Below are positions 26,946 to 36,285 of a stretch of 64,000 nt of DNA, piece by piece. The stretch is from Paenibacillus crassostreae (lineage in GTDB: Bacteria; Bacillota; Bacilli; Paenibacillales; Paenibacillaceae). Below the pieces are notes generated by a model that worked only from the letters and a program-made list of their open reading frames with translations, was not told the DNA's origin and did not search any database. A program made the translations under genes and the position numbers. The stretch covers positions 3,162,001 to 3,226,000 of the forward strand of contig NZ_CP017770.1 of NCBI RefSeq assembly GCF_001857945.1. The letters are read 5' to 3'. Within the stretch, counting starts at the first letter, position 1. Each line of letters starts with the position of its first letter.

Positions 26946-28301
26946 TTGTTTAATATTAATAAAAAAAAATTAATAACACTGTCAATATACAGTCTAGCAA
27001 CTGGAATATTTATATATTATTTGAATTTAAATTACCGAGTGAACTATTATGATGAAATTGGGTATGTGCATGTAAGTAAGTTAATATTAAATGATGGATT
27101 ATTTAATATTAATGAACCCTTGAGAACTTATCTTTATCCATTAATTATTTCTATGTTTAGTATGTTTTCTAATGGGGATATTGCGGTTGTTAAAATAATG
27201 ATGAGTATTTTTCAATTTATTGTTTATCAATATACGGTTAAAAAAATTGCTAACACGTGTTTATATCATTCCAACAATTACCTTATATATTATTCTATTC
27301 TTTTTTTCGGTGCATTTAATTTGTACCTTATACAATCAACTACTTTATTGTTAACTGATTTACTAGCTAGTTGCCTAATTATACTATCTCTGTTAGCAGC
27401 AATATTTGATGACTGTCAGAATAAAATAAATTATAAGATATTTGCCTTTATATATGCTGCTATTATGATAAGACCATCGTCAATAATTTTTTTACCGATA
27501 ATTCTAGTAATTCTAGTATTTCGTAAAAAAATCTTGAATAATATAAGCTATAAAAACACCTTAATTGCGATGATCATGCCCATTTTGATTATATTTCCGC
27601 AATTATATAATAATATAGTACAATTTAATCATTGGACTCCATTAATTCATATGGATCTTTATGAATTTCAGAGTAAACTTGCTGCTACTTATTTGAAATA
27701 TGGGACAGTTGTTATTCCGAATGAAGAGGCGTCTCTAGTATTTAGATCTCCTTTTTTGATTGTTGATAATACGAGTATTTATGAATTAATGAGCAATGAT
27801 TTTATTGCATTTATTTCTATTTTTATGATTCATGTATTTGGAGTTTTGGATTGGGGTTATGTTGATACATATATAAGGAATTTTTATCCAATTACAAGAG
27901 TCCCAGCTTCTCTTTATTTATACCTTTTTTGGATTTTATCAGGATGTGGTCTATATAGGGCCGTGAAACATAGAAAAAGGAATGTGAAAGAGAAATTTAT
28001 TATTTATTCATTAGTGCTTTCCTTTTTAGGGTACTGTTTATTCTTAGGGACTACAGTAATAGAAGCTAGATTTGGATATCCCTTATTTCTTATCGCTCTA
28101 CCTTTTGCTGGCTTTGGTGTACAGCAAATTGTGAACAATATTTTCGGAAAAAACACAAAAGGTATTAAATTACCAAAATACTTGAAATTATGTTTAATCG
28201 TACTAATTTGTATTATAATTTTAATATTATTGCTTAAGTGTTCGTTTTTACTAGATAGCTCTACTGGTAGAATAAATTGGACACTAGATAATATCTTCTA
28301 G
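26946..28301 (+). CDS. Polytopic membrane protein, GT-C-like
   Basis: About 451 residues with 10 or so hydrophobic spans. The first outer loop has RVNYYDEIGYVHVSKLI, with an Asp-Glu pair as in PMT/ArnT-type GT-C transferases, which take sugar from a polyprenyl-phosphate carrier outside the membrane. I see no closer family. TTG 26946 is preceded by AGGGGG with 6 bases of spacing; the in-frame ATG at 26919 has no site. The gene lies between rmlA and the amino-sugar genes, so it may add the 3-acetamido-sugar. Very AT-rich. The GT-C assignment is an inference from topology and the D-E motif. Confidence 0.7.
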   Translation: MFNINKKKLITLSIYSLATGIFIYYLNLNYRVNYYDEIGYVHVSKLILNDGLFNINEPLRTYLYPLIISMFSMFSNGDIAVVKIMMSIFQFIVYQYTVKKIANTCLYHSNNYLIYYSILFFGAFNLYLIQSTTLLLTDLLASCLIILSLLAAIFDDCQNKINYKIFAFIYAAIMIRPSSIIFLPIILVILVFRKKILNNISYKNTLIAMIMPILIIFPQLYNNIVQFNHWTPLIHMDLYEFQSKLAATYLKYGTVVIPNEEASLVFRSPFLIVDNTSIYELMSNDFIAFISIFMIHVFGVLDWGYVDTYIRNFYPITRVPASLYLYLFWILSGCGLYRAVKHRKRNVKEKFIIYSLVLSFLGYCLFLGTTVIEARFGYPLFLIALPFAGFGVQQIVNNIFGKNTKGIKLPKYLKLCLIVLICIIILILLLKCSFLLDSSTGRINWTLDNIF

Positions 28302-28351
28302 CAACTATTTATAAAAATTAATAAGATTACTTGAATTTGGAGGATTACAAG

Positions 28352-28768
28352 ATGATGGATATTTCAATGTCTAATAGCAGTAAGATAATCGAACTTAACC
28401 AGCTAGGCGATGAACGTGGCTTATTAACCGTTATCGAAGAAAACAGTACAATCCCATTTGATATCAAACGTGTGTTTTATATTTATGGAACTGCTAGTGA
28501 AGTAAGCCGTGGTCAACATGCTCATTATAAAACTAGACAAGTACTAGTTGCAGTATCGGGGAGTTGTACAGTTTCCTTAGATAACACTGATAGAAAGACA
28601 GAAGTAGTATTGAATTCACCAACTAAAGCGCTTCTATTGGAGCCTAATGACTGGCATGAAATGTATAACTTCTCCTCCGATTGTGTGCTACTTGTTCTGG
28701 CTTCTCATTTATTCGATAGTGAGGATTATATAAGAGAATATACCAAATTTATAGAGGTGTATAGCTAA
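28352..28768 (+). CDS. fdtA: dTDP-4-oxo-6-deoxyglucose 3,4-ketoisomerase (FdtA/QdtA family)
   Basis: 138 residues, one cupin (WxcM C-domain type). LGDERGLLTVIEE, VSRGQHAHYKTRQVLVAVSG (the R-G-x-H-A-H motif holds the catalytic His) and the NDWHEMYNFS segment are conserved in this family. It moves the keto group from C4 to C3 of the dTDP-sugar made by RmlB, giving the substrate for transamination at C3. FdtA leads to the galacto product (Fuc3N) and QdtA to the gluco product (Qui3N); I cannot separate these by eye. GGAGG lies 8 bases before ATG 28352. The stop overlaps the next ATG (TAATG). Confidence 0.85.
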   Translation: MMDISMSNSSKIIELNQLGDERGLLTVIEENSTIPFDIKRVFYIYGTASEVSRGQHAHYKTRQVLVAVSGSCTVSLDNTDRKTEVVLNSPTKALLLEPNDWHEMYNFSSDCVLLVLASHLFDSEDYIREYTKFIEVYS

Positions 28769-29328
28769 TGGAAAAGAACTATTTTGTGCATCCGCAAGCT
28801 ATTGTTGAAACTGATCAAATTGGTGAAAATACGCGAATTTGGGCTTTTGCTCACATCTTGCCTGGAGCAAAGATTGGTTCGAATTGTAATATTAATGATC
28901 ATACATTTGTCGAGAATGACGTGATTTTGGGTAATAACGTAACTGTAAAATCTGGTGTGTATATTTGGGATGGAGTAAGAGCAAGTGATAACGTATTTAT
29001 AGGTCCAAACGTTACTTTTACAAATGATCTAAGACCACGATCAAAGCAATATCCAGGAACATTTCTAAAAACAATCTTGGGGGAATGGTCATCAATAGGT
29101 GCCAATGCAACAATTATTGCAGGAAATACAATAGGTGAATATGCAATGATAGGTGCGGGTTCTGTGGTAACTTGCGATATTCCCAATAACACACTATGGT
29201 ATGGTAATCCGGCAAAATTCAAAGATTATATTTGTAGCTGTGGTGAGAAATTAGATGACCAACTAACATGTCCACATTGTAAAAAAAAGTATTTAATAGA
29301 TAATGAATGCGTTAGAGAATATCAATAA
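28768..29328 (+). CDS. fdtC: Sugar N-acetyltransferase, left-handed beta-helix (FdtC/WxcM N-domain-like)
   Basis: 186 residues. Hexapeptide repeats from about residue 10 to 145 ([44 protein letters not shown]), the form called WxcM-N-like, which acetylates the 3-amino group of dTDP-3-amino-3,6-dideoxyhexoses using acetyl-CoA. In Xanthomonas WxcM the acetyltransferase and ketoisomerase are one protein; here they are adjacent genes in reverse order and coupled. The C-terminus has a short extra module with Cys pairs (CSCG..CPHC, about 152-169) that looks like a zinc ribbon. GDP/UDP analogues of this enzyme exist, so the substrate rests on the neighbours. Confidence 0.85.
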   Translation: MEKNYFVHPQAIVETDQIGENTRIWAFAHILPGAKIGSNCNINDHTFVENDVILGNNVTVKSGVYIWDGVRASDNVFIGPNVTFTNDLRPRSKQYPGTFLKTILGEWSSIGANATIIAGNTIGEYAMIGAGSVVTCDIPNNTLWYGNPAKFKDYICSCGEKLDDQLTCPHCKKKYLIDNECVREYQ

Positions 29329-29348
29329 TAACGAGACAGGTGAGATAT

Positions 29349-30440
29349 GTGATTCCTTTTTTAGATCTTAAAAAAATAAATTTGCGTCATGAAGAAGCAA
29401 TATTAAATGGAATGAAGGATGTGCTTCATTCGGGATGGTATGTTTTAGGACAGGAAGTAAAAAAATTCGAAACTGATTTCGCTAATTTTACTGAAAATAA
29501 ATATTGTCTTGGTGTAGCCAATGGGTTAGATGCACTAGAATTAATTATTCGCGGATACGATATTGGTATTGGAGATGAGGTTATTGTCCCATCGAATACT
29601 TATATTGCATCAATATTGGCTGTTTCCGCGAATGGAGCAACCCCTATTTTAGTTGAACCCAATATATTAACATACAATATTGATCCTGCGAAAATCGAGG
29701 AAAAGATTACTTCAAATACTAAAGCAATTATGGTGGTACATCTATATGGTCAGGCATGTAATATGGATCCTATACGCTATTTAGCCCAAAAGTATAATCT
29801 GAAGATAATTGAAGATTGTGCTCAGTCTCATGGTGCTATATATAAAGGGAAGATGTCAGGTAATTTAGGTGATGCAGCAGCATTTAGTTTTTATCCAGGT
29901 AAGAATTTAGGTGCTCTAGGTGATGCTGGTGCAATTACAACTAATGATGAGGAATTGTATAAAAAACTATTTGCATTAAGAAACTACGGTTCAAACAAGA
30001 AATACGAGAATCTTTATAAGGGATATAATAGTAGACTCGATGAATTGCAAGCTCCTATATTGTGTGAAAAGTTAAGATATTTAAACGCTGATAATAAGTA
30101 TCGTAGAGATATTGCAAATTACTATCTTGATAATATTTCAAATGAAAATGTGATTCTTCCAGTTGTTGAAAATGGCTCCGAGTCTCACGTTTGGCACGTC
30201 TTTGTGGTCAGGGTAACTGATAGAGAACGGTTTATGCAATTTATGAACGATAAGCGAATACAGACGTTGATTCACTATCCTATTCCACCTCATAAACAAG
30301 AAGCATATAAAGAGTGGGAGAATATGAGTTTCCCTATTTCTGAACAAATCCATTCTCAGGTCGTAAGTATTCCTATCAGTCCAGTTCTTGAAATGAGTGA
30401 TGTAGTATATATTACGGAGGCAATTAATGACTACCGCTAA
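29349..30440 (+). CDS. fdtB: PLP sugar aminotransferase (FdtB/QdtB-like)
   Basis: About 363 residues, DegT/DnrJ/EryC1 family. It starts [18 protein letters not shown]; the PLP pocket shows [11 protein letters not shown], the Asp of [11 protein letters not shown], and the Schiff-base Lys in [26 protein letters not shown] and [11 protein letters not shown] are typical of 3-aminotransferases acting on dTDP-3-keto-6-deoxyhexoses. It takes the FdtA product and glutamate to give dTDP-Fuc3N or dTDP-Qui3N. Start GTG 29349 follows AGGTGAG; GTG 29340 overlaps that site. The last 14 bases overlap the next gene. Confidence 0.88.
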   Translation: MIPFLDLKKINLRHEEAILNGMKDVLHSGWYVLGQEVKKFETDFANFTENKYCLGVANGLDALELIIRGYDIGIGDEVIVPSNTYIASILAVSANGATPILVEPNILTYNIDPAKIEEKITSNTKAIMVVHLYGQACNMDPIRYLAQKYNLKIIEDCAQSHGAIYKGKMSGNLGDAAAFSFYPGKNLGALGDAGAITTNDEELYKKLFALRNYGSNKKYENLYKGYNSRLDELQAPILCEKLRYLNADNKYRRDIANYYLDNISNENVILPVVENGSESHVWHVFVVRVTDRERFMQFMNDKRIQTLIHYPIPPHKQEAYKEWENMSFPISEQIHSQVVSIPISPVLEMSDVVYITEAINDYR

Positions 30441-31362
30441 ATTTAAATTTTCGATTGTTGTTCCAGTATATTTTAATGGATTAAATATTCCTATAACCAT
30501 TCCTAAATTGCAAGGTCTTCAAGGGCTTCTACCAGATTGTGAATTAGAGTTTGTCTTTGTTGATGATGGCTCAAAAGATAATTCATTACAATTGTTGCTT
30601 GAAGCAAAAGAGTTGGATCCAAGAATTAAGGTAATTAAGTTAAGTCGAAATTTTGGATCTATGTCTGCTATTCAAGCAGGTCTTGAGTATGTAACTGGTG
30701 ACTGCGTGGGTATTATATCGGCTGATTTACAAGATCCGCCTGAATTATTTAGAGACATGATTAGTCTATGGCAAACGGGAAAAAAAGTGGTGCTTGCAAC
30801 TAGATCTCAACGTGATGAGTCACTTTCGCAAAGAATGTTCTCTAATTCATATTATTATTTGTTAGAAAGATTTGCCCTTGAGAATTATCCTAAAGGTGGA
30901 TTTGATTTTGTATTAATAGATAAACAAGTAGTTCATGAAATACTTGAAATGAAAGAAAAAAATACGAATATTATGAGTCTAATTTATTGGACAGGACATG
31001 AGAGAGAGTTAATTCCTTACGTAAGACAAGAAAGAAAGCTTGGAAAATCCCGATGGACATTATCAAAAAAAATTAAATTATTTGTAGATTCATTTGTAAG
31101 TTTTTCCTACATGCCTATTCGATTTATGTCTTTTATTGGATTAATTACTGCTATTATAAGTTTCTTCTACGGAATATTCGTTACTATATGTACACTATTT
31201 GGTTTGATCGAACTTCAAGGCTGGACAACGATTATAGCACTGATTACATTTTTACTCGGAATAATTATGACCATGCTTGGAATCATAGGAGAATATCTTT
31301 GGAGGATACTTGATGAAAGCAGAAAAAGACCGTCCTACATTGTGGATGAGGTTTATAAATAA
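30427..31362 (+). CDS. Polyprenyl-phosphate sugar transferase (GtrB/CsbB-like GT2)
   Basis: 311 residues. A GT2 domain (residues about 8-235: [32 protein letters not shown] with the metal-binding Asp pair, [10 protein letters not shown]) is followed by two membrane spans, the layout of dolichol-phosphate-mannose-synthase-like GtrB and CsbB. These enzymes place a sugar on undecaprenyl phosphate at the inner face. The 14-bp overlap with the aminotransferase suggests the sugar is the 3-acetamido-3,6-dideoxyhexose. The next gene, a GtcA-type flippase, starts inside this one. The donor sugar is an inference from operon order. Confidence 0.87.
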   Translation: MTTAKFKFSIVVPVYFNGLNIPITIPKLQGLQGLLPDCELEFVFVDDGSKDNSLQLLLEAKELDPRIKVIKLSRNFGSMSAIQAGLEYVTGDCVGIISADLQDPPELFRDMISLWQTGKKVVLATRSQRDESLSQRMFSNSYYYLLERFALENYPKGGFDFVLIDKQVVHEILEMKEKNTNIMSLIYWTGHERELIPYVRQERKLGKSRWTLSKKIKLFVDSFVSFSYMPIRFMSFIGLITAIISFFYGIFVTICTLFGLIELQGWTTIIALITFLLGIIMTMLGIIGEYLWRILDESRKRPSYIVDEVYK

Positions 31363-31717
31363 AGAGTTTCTGAAGTTTATTATTAGTGGCGGGATAAATA
31401 CAGTCGCTACCTATGGGATTTATTTATTACTACTTTTGTTATGGGAGTATATGATATCCTATACTATCTCGTATGTCTTAGGGATATTTTTGTCATATTA
31501 CTTAAATACATTTTTTGTATTCAAGGAAAAGGTGACATTTTTAAAGTTTATAAAATTTCCAGTGGTCTACTTGGTTCAATATTTGATGAATCTAGTAATA
31601 CTTCATTTACTAGTTGAATACATTAAATTGCCAGCTGAAATTGTACCAATAATTGTTGTTATTCTTACTATGCCGATAACCTATTTGCTTTCAAAATACA
31701 TTATTAAAGGAAGATAG
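31313..31717 (+). CDS. GtcA/GtrA-family membrane flippase
   Basis: About 134 residues with four hydrophobic spans. The start FLKFIISGGINTVATYGIYLLL is the GtrA-like signature (F-x-x-x-G-x-x-x-T); FLSYYLNTFFVFKE closes the second span as usual. Such proteins are thought to flip undecaprenyl-phosphate-linked sugars to the outer face for use by a GT-C transferase. GGAGG at 31301-31305 lies 7 bases before ATG 31313; the frame overlaps the preceding transferase by 50 bp, so the two are tightly coupled. Confidence 0.88.
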   Translation: MKAEKDRPTLWMRFINKEFLKFIISGGINTVATYGIYLLLLLLWEYMISYTISYVLGIFLSYYLNTFFVFKEKVTFLKFIKFPVVYLVQYLMNLVILHLLVEYIKLPAEIVPIIVVILTMPITYLLSKYIIKGR

Positions 31718-31765
31718 GATAGTATAGGTAAAGTGTACGAATGGAATAGGAGGGGGGGATTGTTA

Positions 31766-32314
31766 ATGAATGTGGCATCACTGCGATTGAGCGGAGTTAA
31801 GTTATTGGAACCAGTTGTTCATATGGATCAAAGGGGATTTTTCTTAGAGAGTTATAATGAAAGTCTCTTACAGAGAAATGGAATAGAACATAAATTCATT
31901 CAAGATAATCATTCTTTTTCAAAAGAGCCAGAAGTGCTTCGAGGTCTTCATTATCAACTCAATCCTAAAGCTCAGGTTAAATTGATTTGGGTAGTAACAG
32001 GTGCAATTTATGATGTAGTTCTTGATATTAGACGAAGTTCTCCTACTTTCGGTCAATGGGTTGCTACAATACTCAGTGAACATAATAAAAGACAACTATT
32101 AGTTCCCAGAGGCTTTGCTCATGGTTTCTGCACACTTGTTCCAAATACCCAAGTATTCTATAAAGTTGATGAGTATTATTCACCTGAGAATGATCGAGGT
32201 ATACTATGGAGCGACCCAGCTTTGGGGATTGATTGGCCTACGTCAAGCCCGATTCTTTCGGACAAGGATCAACGCCATCCGTTGTTGAAAGACGCAGAAT
32301 TAAACTTTGAGTAG
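31766..32314 (+). CDS. rmlC: dTDP-4-dehydrorhamnose 3,5-epimerase
   Basis: 182 residues, cupin fold, usual RmlC size. VHMDQRGFFLESYNE, EPEVLRGLHYQL (catalytic His in L-R-G-L-H-Y), DIRRSSPTFG and LVPRGFAHGFCTL are all diagnostic. It epimerises C3 and C5 of the RmlB product toward dTDP-L-rhamnose. GGGGGG lies about 7 bases before ATG 31766; an in-frame GTG at 31733 has no site. The three genes rmlC, rmlB and rmlD are contiguous, while rmlA is 5 kb upstream. Confidence 0.95.
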   Translation: MNVASLRLSGVKLLEPVVHMDQRGFFLESYNESLLQRNGIEHKFIQDNHSFSKEPEVLRGLHYQLNPKAQVKLIWVVTGAIYDVVLDIRRSSPTFGQWVATILSEHNKRQLLVPRGFAHGFCTLVPNTQVFYKVDEYYSPENDRGILWSDPALGIDWPTSSPILSDKDQRHPLLKDAELNFE

Positions 32315-32328
32315 GAGGATATTTTTAA

Positions 32329-33351
32329 ATGAAACTTCTTGTTACCGGCGGGGCCGGATTTATTGGTAGTAATTTCGTAATCTATATGTTGCAGCAGCAT
32401 CCAAATTACCAAATTATCAACGTAGATGCTTTAACATATGCAGGAAATCTAGAGAATTTGAAGTCAAGTGAGAATCATCCTAATTATACTTTCGTCAAAG
32501 CAGATATTACAGATGTTAAAGCTATGGATGAATTGATCAGCCAAGGTGTTGATGTGGTTGTTAACTTTGCAGCAGAATCACATGTAGACCGGAGTATTCT
32601 AGAGCCTGAAGTGTTTGTGAAGACCAATGTATTAGGCACGCAAGTGCTACTTGATGCTTCTAAGAAATATGGAGTGACGAAGTATGTACAAGTATCTACT
32701 GATGAAGTCTATGGATCACTTGGTGAGACCGGCCTCTTCATGGAGAGTACACCTTTAGAACCAAATAGCCCATACTCAGCTAGTAAAGCTGGTGGGGATC
32801 TATTAGTTCGTGCGTATCATGAGACCTTCGGGCTTCCTGTGAACATTACTCGTTGTTCTAATAACTATGGTCCATATCAATTCCCTGAGAAGCTAATTCC
32901 ATTGATTATTTCTCGTGCATTGAGTGATCAGGCTTTACCAATTTACGGTGATGGTCTAAACATTCGTGACTGGCTGTATGTTGAAGATCATTGTAGTGCA
33001 ATTGATCTTGTTATTCATCAAGGTCGTGTAGGTGAAGTATACAATATTGGTGGTAATAATGAACGGACCAATCTTCATATTGTGAAGACGATTCTACAAG
33101 AATTGAATAAACCAGAATCACTCATCATCCATGTTGAAGATCGCCTAGGTCATGACCGTCGTTATGGCTTAGATCCAACGAAGATTACTCAAGAGTTGGG
33201 TTGGAAGCCGAAGCATAATTTCGAAACAGGAATTAAAGAGACCATCCAATGGTACTTGGATAATCAAGAATGGTGGATTCGTATTCAATCGGGTGAATAC
33301 CAACAATATCAGCTTAAGCAATATGGTGAACGACTAGGGGATTCTCTATGA
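32329..33351 (+). CDS. rmlB: dTDP-glucose 4,6-dehydratase
   Basis: 340 residues, SDR fold. TGGAGFIGSNFVIYML (residues 6-21), AAESHVDRSI, STDEVYGSLG and YSASKAGGDLLV (Tyr/Lys) define RmlB; RCSNNYGPYQFPEKLIPL is characteristic. It makes dTDP-4-keto-6-deoxyglucose, which feeds both rmlC-rmlD (L-rhamnose) and the fdt-like genes. The ribosome binding site GGAGG lies 10 bases upstream. The stop overlaps the rmlD start (ATGA). Confidence 0.96.
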   Translation: MKLLVTGGAGFIGSNFVIYMLQQHPNYQIINVDALTYAGNLENLKSSENHPNYTFVKADITDVKAMDELISQGVDVVVNFAAESHVDRSILEPEVFVKTNVLGTQVLLDASKKYGVTKYVQVSTDEVYGSLGETGLFMESTPLEPNSPYSASKAGGDLLVRAYHETFGLPVNITRCSNNYGPYQFPEKLIPLIISRALSDQALPIYGDGLNIRDWLYVEDHCSAIDLVIHQGRVGEVYNIGGNNERTNLHIVKTILQELNKPESLIIHVEDRLGHDRRYGLDPTKITQELGWKPKHNFETGIKETIQWYLDNQEWWIRIQSGEYQQYQLKQYGERLGDSL

Positions 33352-34220
33352 GAGCACTTGTCACCGGAGCTAACGGTCAGTTAGGTACAGATGTAGTTAC
33401 TCTACTACGGAATAGTGGGTATGAAGTACTTGGTTGTGACCGAGCTGCGTTGGACATTACAGACCTATTACAGTGCCAACAAGTGATCGGAGAATATCAG
33501 TCGGATGTCGTCATTCATTGTGCAGCATTTACAGCGGTGGATGCGGCTGAGACAGATATCGATGGAGCTTACAGGGTGAATGCCGTAGGCACGAGGAATA
33601 TAGCGGTTGCTGCTGAACATATCGGTTCGAAGCTAATCTATATTAGTACCGATTATGTATTTGATGGTACTAGTGCAGAGCCATATCAAGAGTATGATAA
33701 CACGAATCCTCAGAGTATCTATGGAAAGTCCAAACGTGCAGGAGAGGTACTCGTACAGAGCCTATCATCAAGATATTTCATCGTTAGAACGTCTTGGGTA
33801 TATGGTGTATACGGGAATAATTTCGTGAAAACGATATTACGTCTCGGTCAAGAGAAACCTTCTCTGAAAGTTGTTCATGATCAGAAAGGCTCTCCAACCT
33901 ACACAGTTGATCTTGCCAACTTCTTAGTAGAGCTCATGACTACTGAGAAATATGGTGTATACCATGCTTCCAATAGTGATGCATGTACTTGGTATGAATT
34001 CACGCAGGCAATCTTTGAAGAAGCTCGTGAGTTGGGGATTGACATTATCGCTCAACCAGAGCCATGCTCAACAGATGAATTTCCTCGTCCGGCGCATCGT
34101 CCAGCTAACTCGATGATGGAGCATCTATCTATTCGAACGAATGGATTGCAGGATTTACGTCCATGGCGGGAAGGACTTAAAGACTTCTTACATCAATGGA
34201 ATGCAATTGAATTTAAATAA
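33348..34220 (+). CDS. rmlD: dTDP-4-dehydrorhamnose reductase
   Basis: 290 residues. TGANGQLGTDVVTLL (residues 6-20), CAAFTAVDAAE, STDYVFDG and YGKSKRAGEV (catalytic Tyr/Lys), then RTSWVYG, are the RmlD signatures. It reduces the RmlC product to dTDP-L-rhamnose in the cytoplasm. It is the last gene before a stem-loop at 34231 and so ends the main operon. Confidence 0.95.
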   Translation: MRALVTGANGQLGTDVVTLLRNSGYEVLGCDRAALDITDLLQCQQVIGEYQSDVVIHCAAFTAVDAAETDIDGAYRVNAVGTRNIAVAAEHIGSKLIYISTDYVFDGTSAEPYQEYDNTNPQSIYGKSKRAGEVLVQSLSSRYFIVRTSWVYGVYGNNFVKTILRLGQEKPSLKVVHDQKGSPTYTVDLANFLVELMTTEKYGVYHASNSDACTWYEFTQAIFEEARELGIDIIAQPEPCSTDEFPRPAHRPANSMMEHLSIRTNGLQDLRPWREGLKDFLHQWNAIEFK

Positions 34221-34230
34221 ATATATCGAT

Positions 34231-34270
34231 GAAACCCTCGATCTTTTCACAAATGATCGAGGGTTTCAGT
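34231..34270 (+). terminator. Stem-loop, probable terminator after rmlD
   Basis: Perfect 13-base stem GAAACCCTCGATC with GATCGAGGGTTTC around an 11-base loop. The T run after it is short (AGTTATAATT), so termination may be partial. Confidence 0.6.
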
Positions 34271-34312
34271 TATAATTAGAAGCAAATCTAATGGATAAAG
34301 GAAAGACTCCCT

Positions 34313-35254
34313 ATGAATAGTACGGTTAGTGTACATATCGTAACTTATAATAGTGCTGAAGACATTTCAACATGTTTAATAGCCTTAAATTCTCAATCGT
34401 ATCCCATTCAGCAGGTCATTGTGGTTGATAATGCATCATCCGATGATACAGTACAACAAGTGAAGTCTTATTCTCAACAACAAAATGAAAGTATTGAAAT
34501 TGTGGAGAATAAAGTGAATGTAGGCTTTGCCCCGGCTCATAATCAAGCTATTCAAATATCATCGACAGACTTTGTACTGGTACTGAACCCAGATGTGAAA
34601 TTACATCCGAATTATATCAAATTACTGATTGTTCAGATGAAGAAGCAGTCTGATATCGGAAGTGCTACGGGGAAGTTACTACTAAGTTCCAATTTAGAAC
34701 TGGTAGATAGTACAGGCTTAATCATGACTAAACATTGTAGGGCATTTGATCGAGGAATAGGGGAACCCTCTTCTCAGTGGAATGAATCTGGAGAAGTATT
34801 TGGTGTGTCTGGAGCGGCTGCGCTATATTCACGGAGAATGATCGAGAGTATTAGTATTCATGGTGAATTCTTCGACAGTGACTTCTTTGCATATAAAGAA
34901 GATGTAGATGTCGCATGGCGTGCACAGCTATTAGGATGGAAATCCTATTACCTTGCAGATGCTATTGGTTATCACGCTAGAGGGTGGAAACAGGGGGGGC
35001 GAAAAAAACAACCTCTCTTTATACGAAGAGCGTCGTATATTAACCGATATAAAATGATATTTAAAAATGTAGAACGTTCGAATATGGTTGGAACGATTCT
35101 ACGAATTCTACCCTATGAGATTGCTAGTAATGGATATTTTTTGTTGCGAGAACCTAAAGTTCTTGGTGCGTGGAGTTCTTTCTGGGGGCAGTTACGTCTA
35201 CTAAGAATGAAGCGTGAGGAGATTGCAAATAAGAGAGATAAGCGTTCAAATTGA
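34313..35254 (+). CDS. Glycosyltransferase, GT2 family (rhamnosyltransferase-like)
   Basis: 313 residues, GT-A fold. VSVHIVTYNSAEDISTCL at the start, VVDNASSDD, then FVLVLNPDVKLH (metal-binding D-x-D region) and the KEDVDVAWRAQLLGW segment. This resembles WbbL-type rhamnosyltransferases, which use dTDP-L-rhamnose at the membrane. It comes directly after the rml genes and before another GT2. Start ATG 34313 follows AAAGGAAAGA. Sugar specificity is an inference. Confidence 0.85.
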   Translation: MNSTVSVHIVTYNSAEDISTCLIALNSQSYPIQQVIVVDNASSDDTVQQVKSYSQQQNESIEIVENKVNVGFAPAHNQAIQISSTDFVLVLNPDVKLHPNYIKLLIVQMKKQSDIGSATGKLLLSSNLELVDSTGLIMTKHCRAFDRGIGEPSSQWNESGEVFGVSGAAALYSRRMIESISIHGEFFDSDFFAYKEDVDVAWRAQLLGWKSYYLADAIGYHARGWKQGGRKKQPLFIRRASYINRYKMIFKNVERSNMVGTILRILPYEIASNGYFLLREPKVLGAWSSFWGQLRLLRMKREEIANKRDKRSN

Positions 35255-35328
35255 ACGAGTAAAGATTGCTTGTGATGTTAATATCCTCCACTTTACCAAA
35301 GAACTCTCCTGTTCTATCCCTAGTATGA

Positions 35329-35334
35329 TATAAT
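35329..35334 (+). promoter_or_regulatory. Possible -10 element
   Basis: TATAAT preceded by TATGA, 43 bp before the next start codon; no convincing -35 was found. The preceding gap of about 120 bp makes a separate promoter plausible. Confidence 0.3.
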
Positions 35335-35376
35335 GTTGTCGATAGATTACTATTTTTGTCAGGAAGTGCTTTTTAC

Positions 35377-36285
35377 ATGGATTTAAGCATTCTTATCGTT
35401 AATTACAATACGTGCAAGCTGACGTTGGACTGCCTGCAGTCGGTATTTGCTTCGAAAACAAGATATACCTTTGAAGTCATTCTCATAGACAATCACTCTA
35501 CAGATTCATCAGTTGAGAGTATCTCCCTAGAGTACCCTCAGGTGACAATTAACGCGAATCAGGATAATACAGGGTTCGCCAAAGCAAACAATCAAGGCAT
35601 GGAAATAGCGTCAGGTCGATATGTTCTACTTCTCAACTCAGATACAATCATACAGGAAGATACGTTGCAGACAATGATAACTTTCATGGATGAGAATCCT
35701 AGCGTGGGAGCGTCGGGATGCAAGGTTATTCTACCAGATGGAACTTTAGATAAGGCTTGTCGTCGTGGATTCCCGACGCCTTCCGCATCATTCTATTATG
35801 CTTTCGGTATATCCAGATTATTCCCTGATCATCCGAAATTTAATCAGTATCAACTCGGTCATCTAGATCCGAATGATGCGTATCCGATAGATTGTCTAGT
35901 TGGTGCGTTCATGATGGTTCGTCGGGAGACGATTACTGAGGTGGGAGTACTGGATGAGACCTTTTTCATGTACGGCGAGGATATTGATTGGTGTTATCGA
36001 ATTAAGCAAGCAGGATGGGGTATTCATTATTATCCACTTACCACGATCGTCCATCTCAAAGGGGGAAGTGCTCGTCGTAGACCCACCAAGATTATTTATG
36101 AGTTTCACCGTGCGATGGCTATTTTTCATCATAAACATTATAAAGCCCGTTACCCTTGGGTAATCAATAGCGTTATCTATACAGGGATTGGTTTGAAATT
36201 TACGTTGGCATGGCTTAAGAATAAATTAACCCGAAATAAGCCGGCTTCGCAACCAGCAGACAATCAGGTGGAGGTAAGATTATGA
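35377..36285 (+). CDS. Glycosyltransferase, GT2 family (WbbL-like)
   Basis: About 302 residues. DLSILIVNYNTCKLTLDCLQ, VILIDNHSTDSS, GRYVLLLNSDTI, the metal-binding region and EDIDWCYRIKQAGW are conserved in the WbbL/WsaF group, which adds L-rhamnose onto the first sugar on the polyprenyl carrier. It is coupled (ATGA) to the initiating sugar transferase that follows, which fits that role. AGGAAG lies 10 bases before ATG 35377; the TTG at 35356 is not needed. Confidence 0.87.
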   Translation: MDLSILIVNYNTCKLTLDCLQSVFASKTRYTFEVILIDNHSTDSSVESISLEYPQVTINANQDNTGFAKANNQGMEIASGRYVLLLNSDTIIQEDTLQTMITFMDENPSVGASGCKVILPDGTLDKACRRGFPTPSASFYYAFGISRLFPDHPKFNQYQLGHLDPNDAYPIDCLVGAFMMVRRETITEVGVLDETFFMYGEDIDWCYRIKQAGWGIHYYPLTTIVHLKGGSARRRPTKIIYEFHRAMAIFHHKHYKARYPWVINSVIYTGIGLKFTLAWLKNKLTRNKPASQPADNQVEVRL

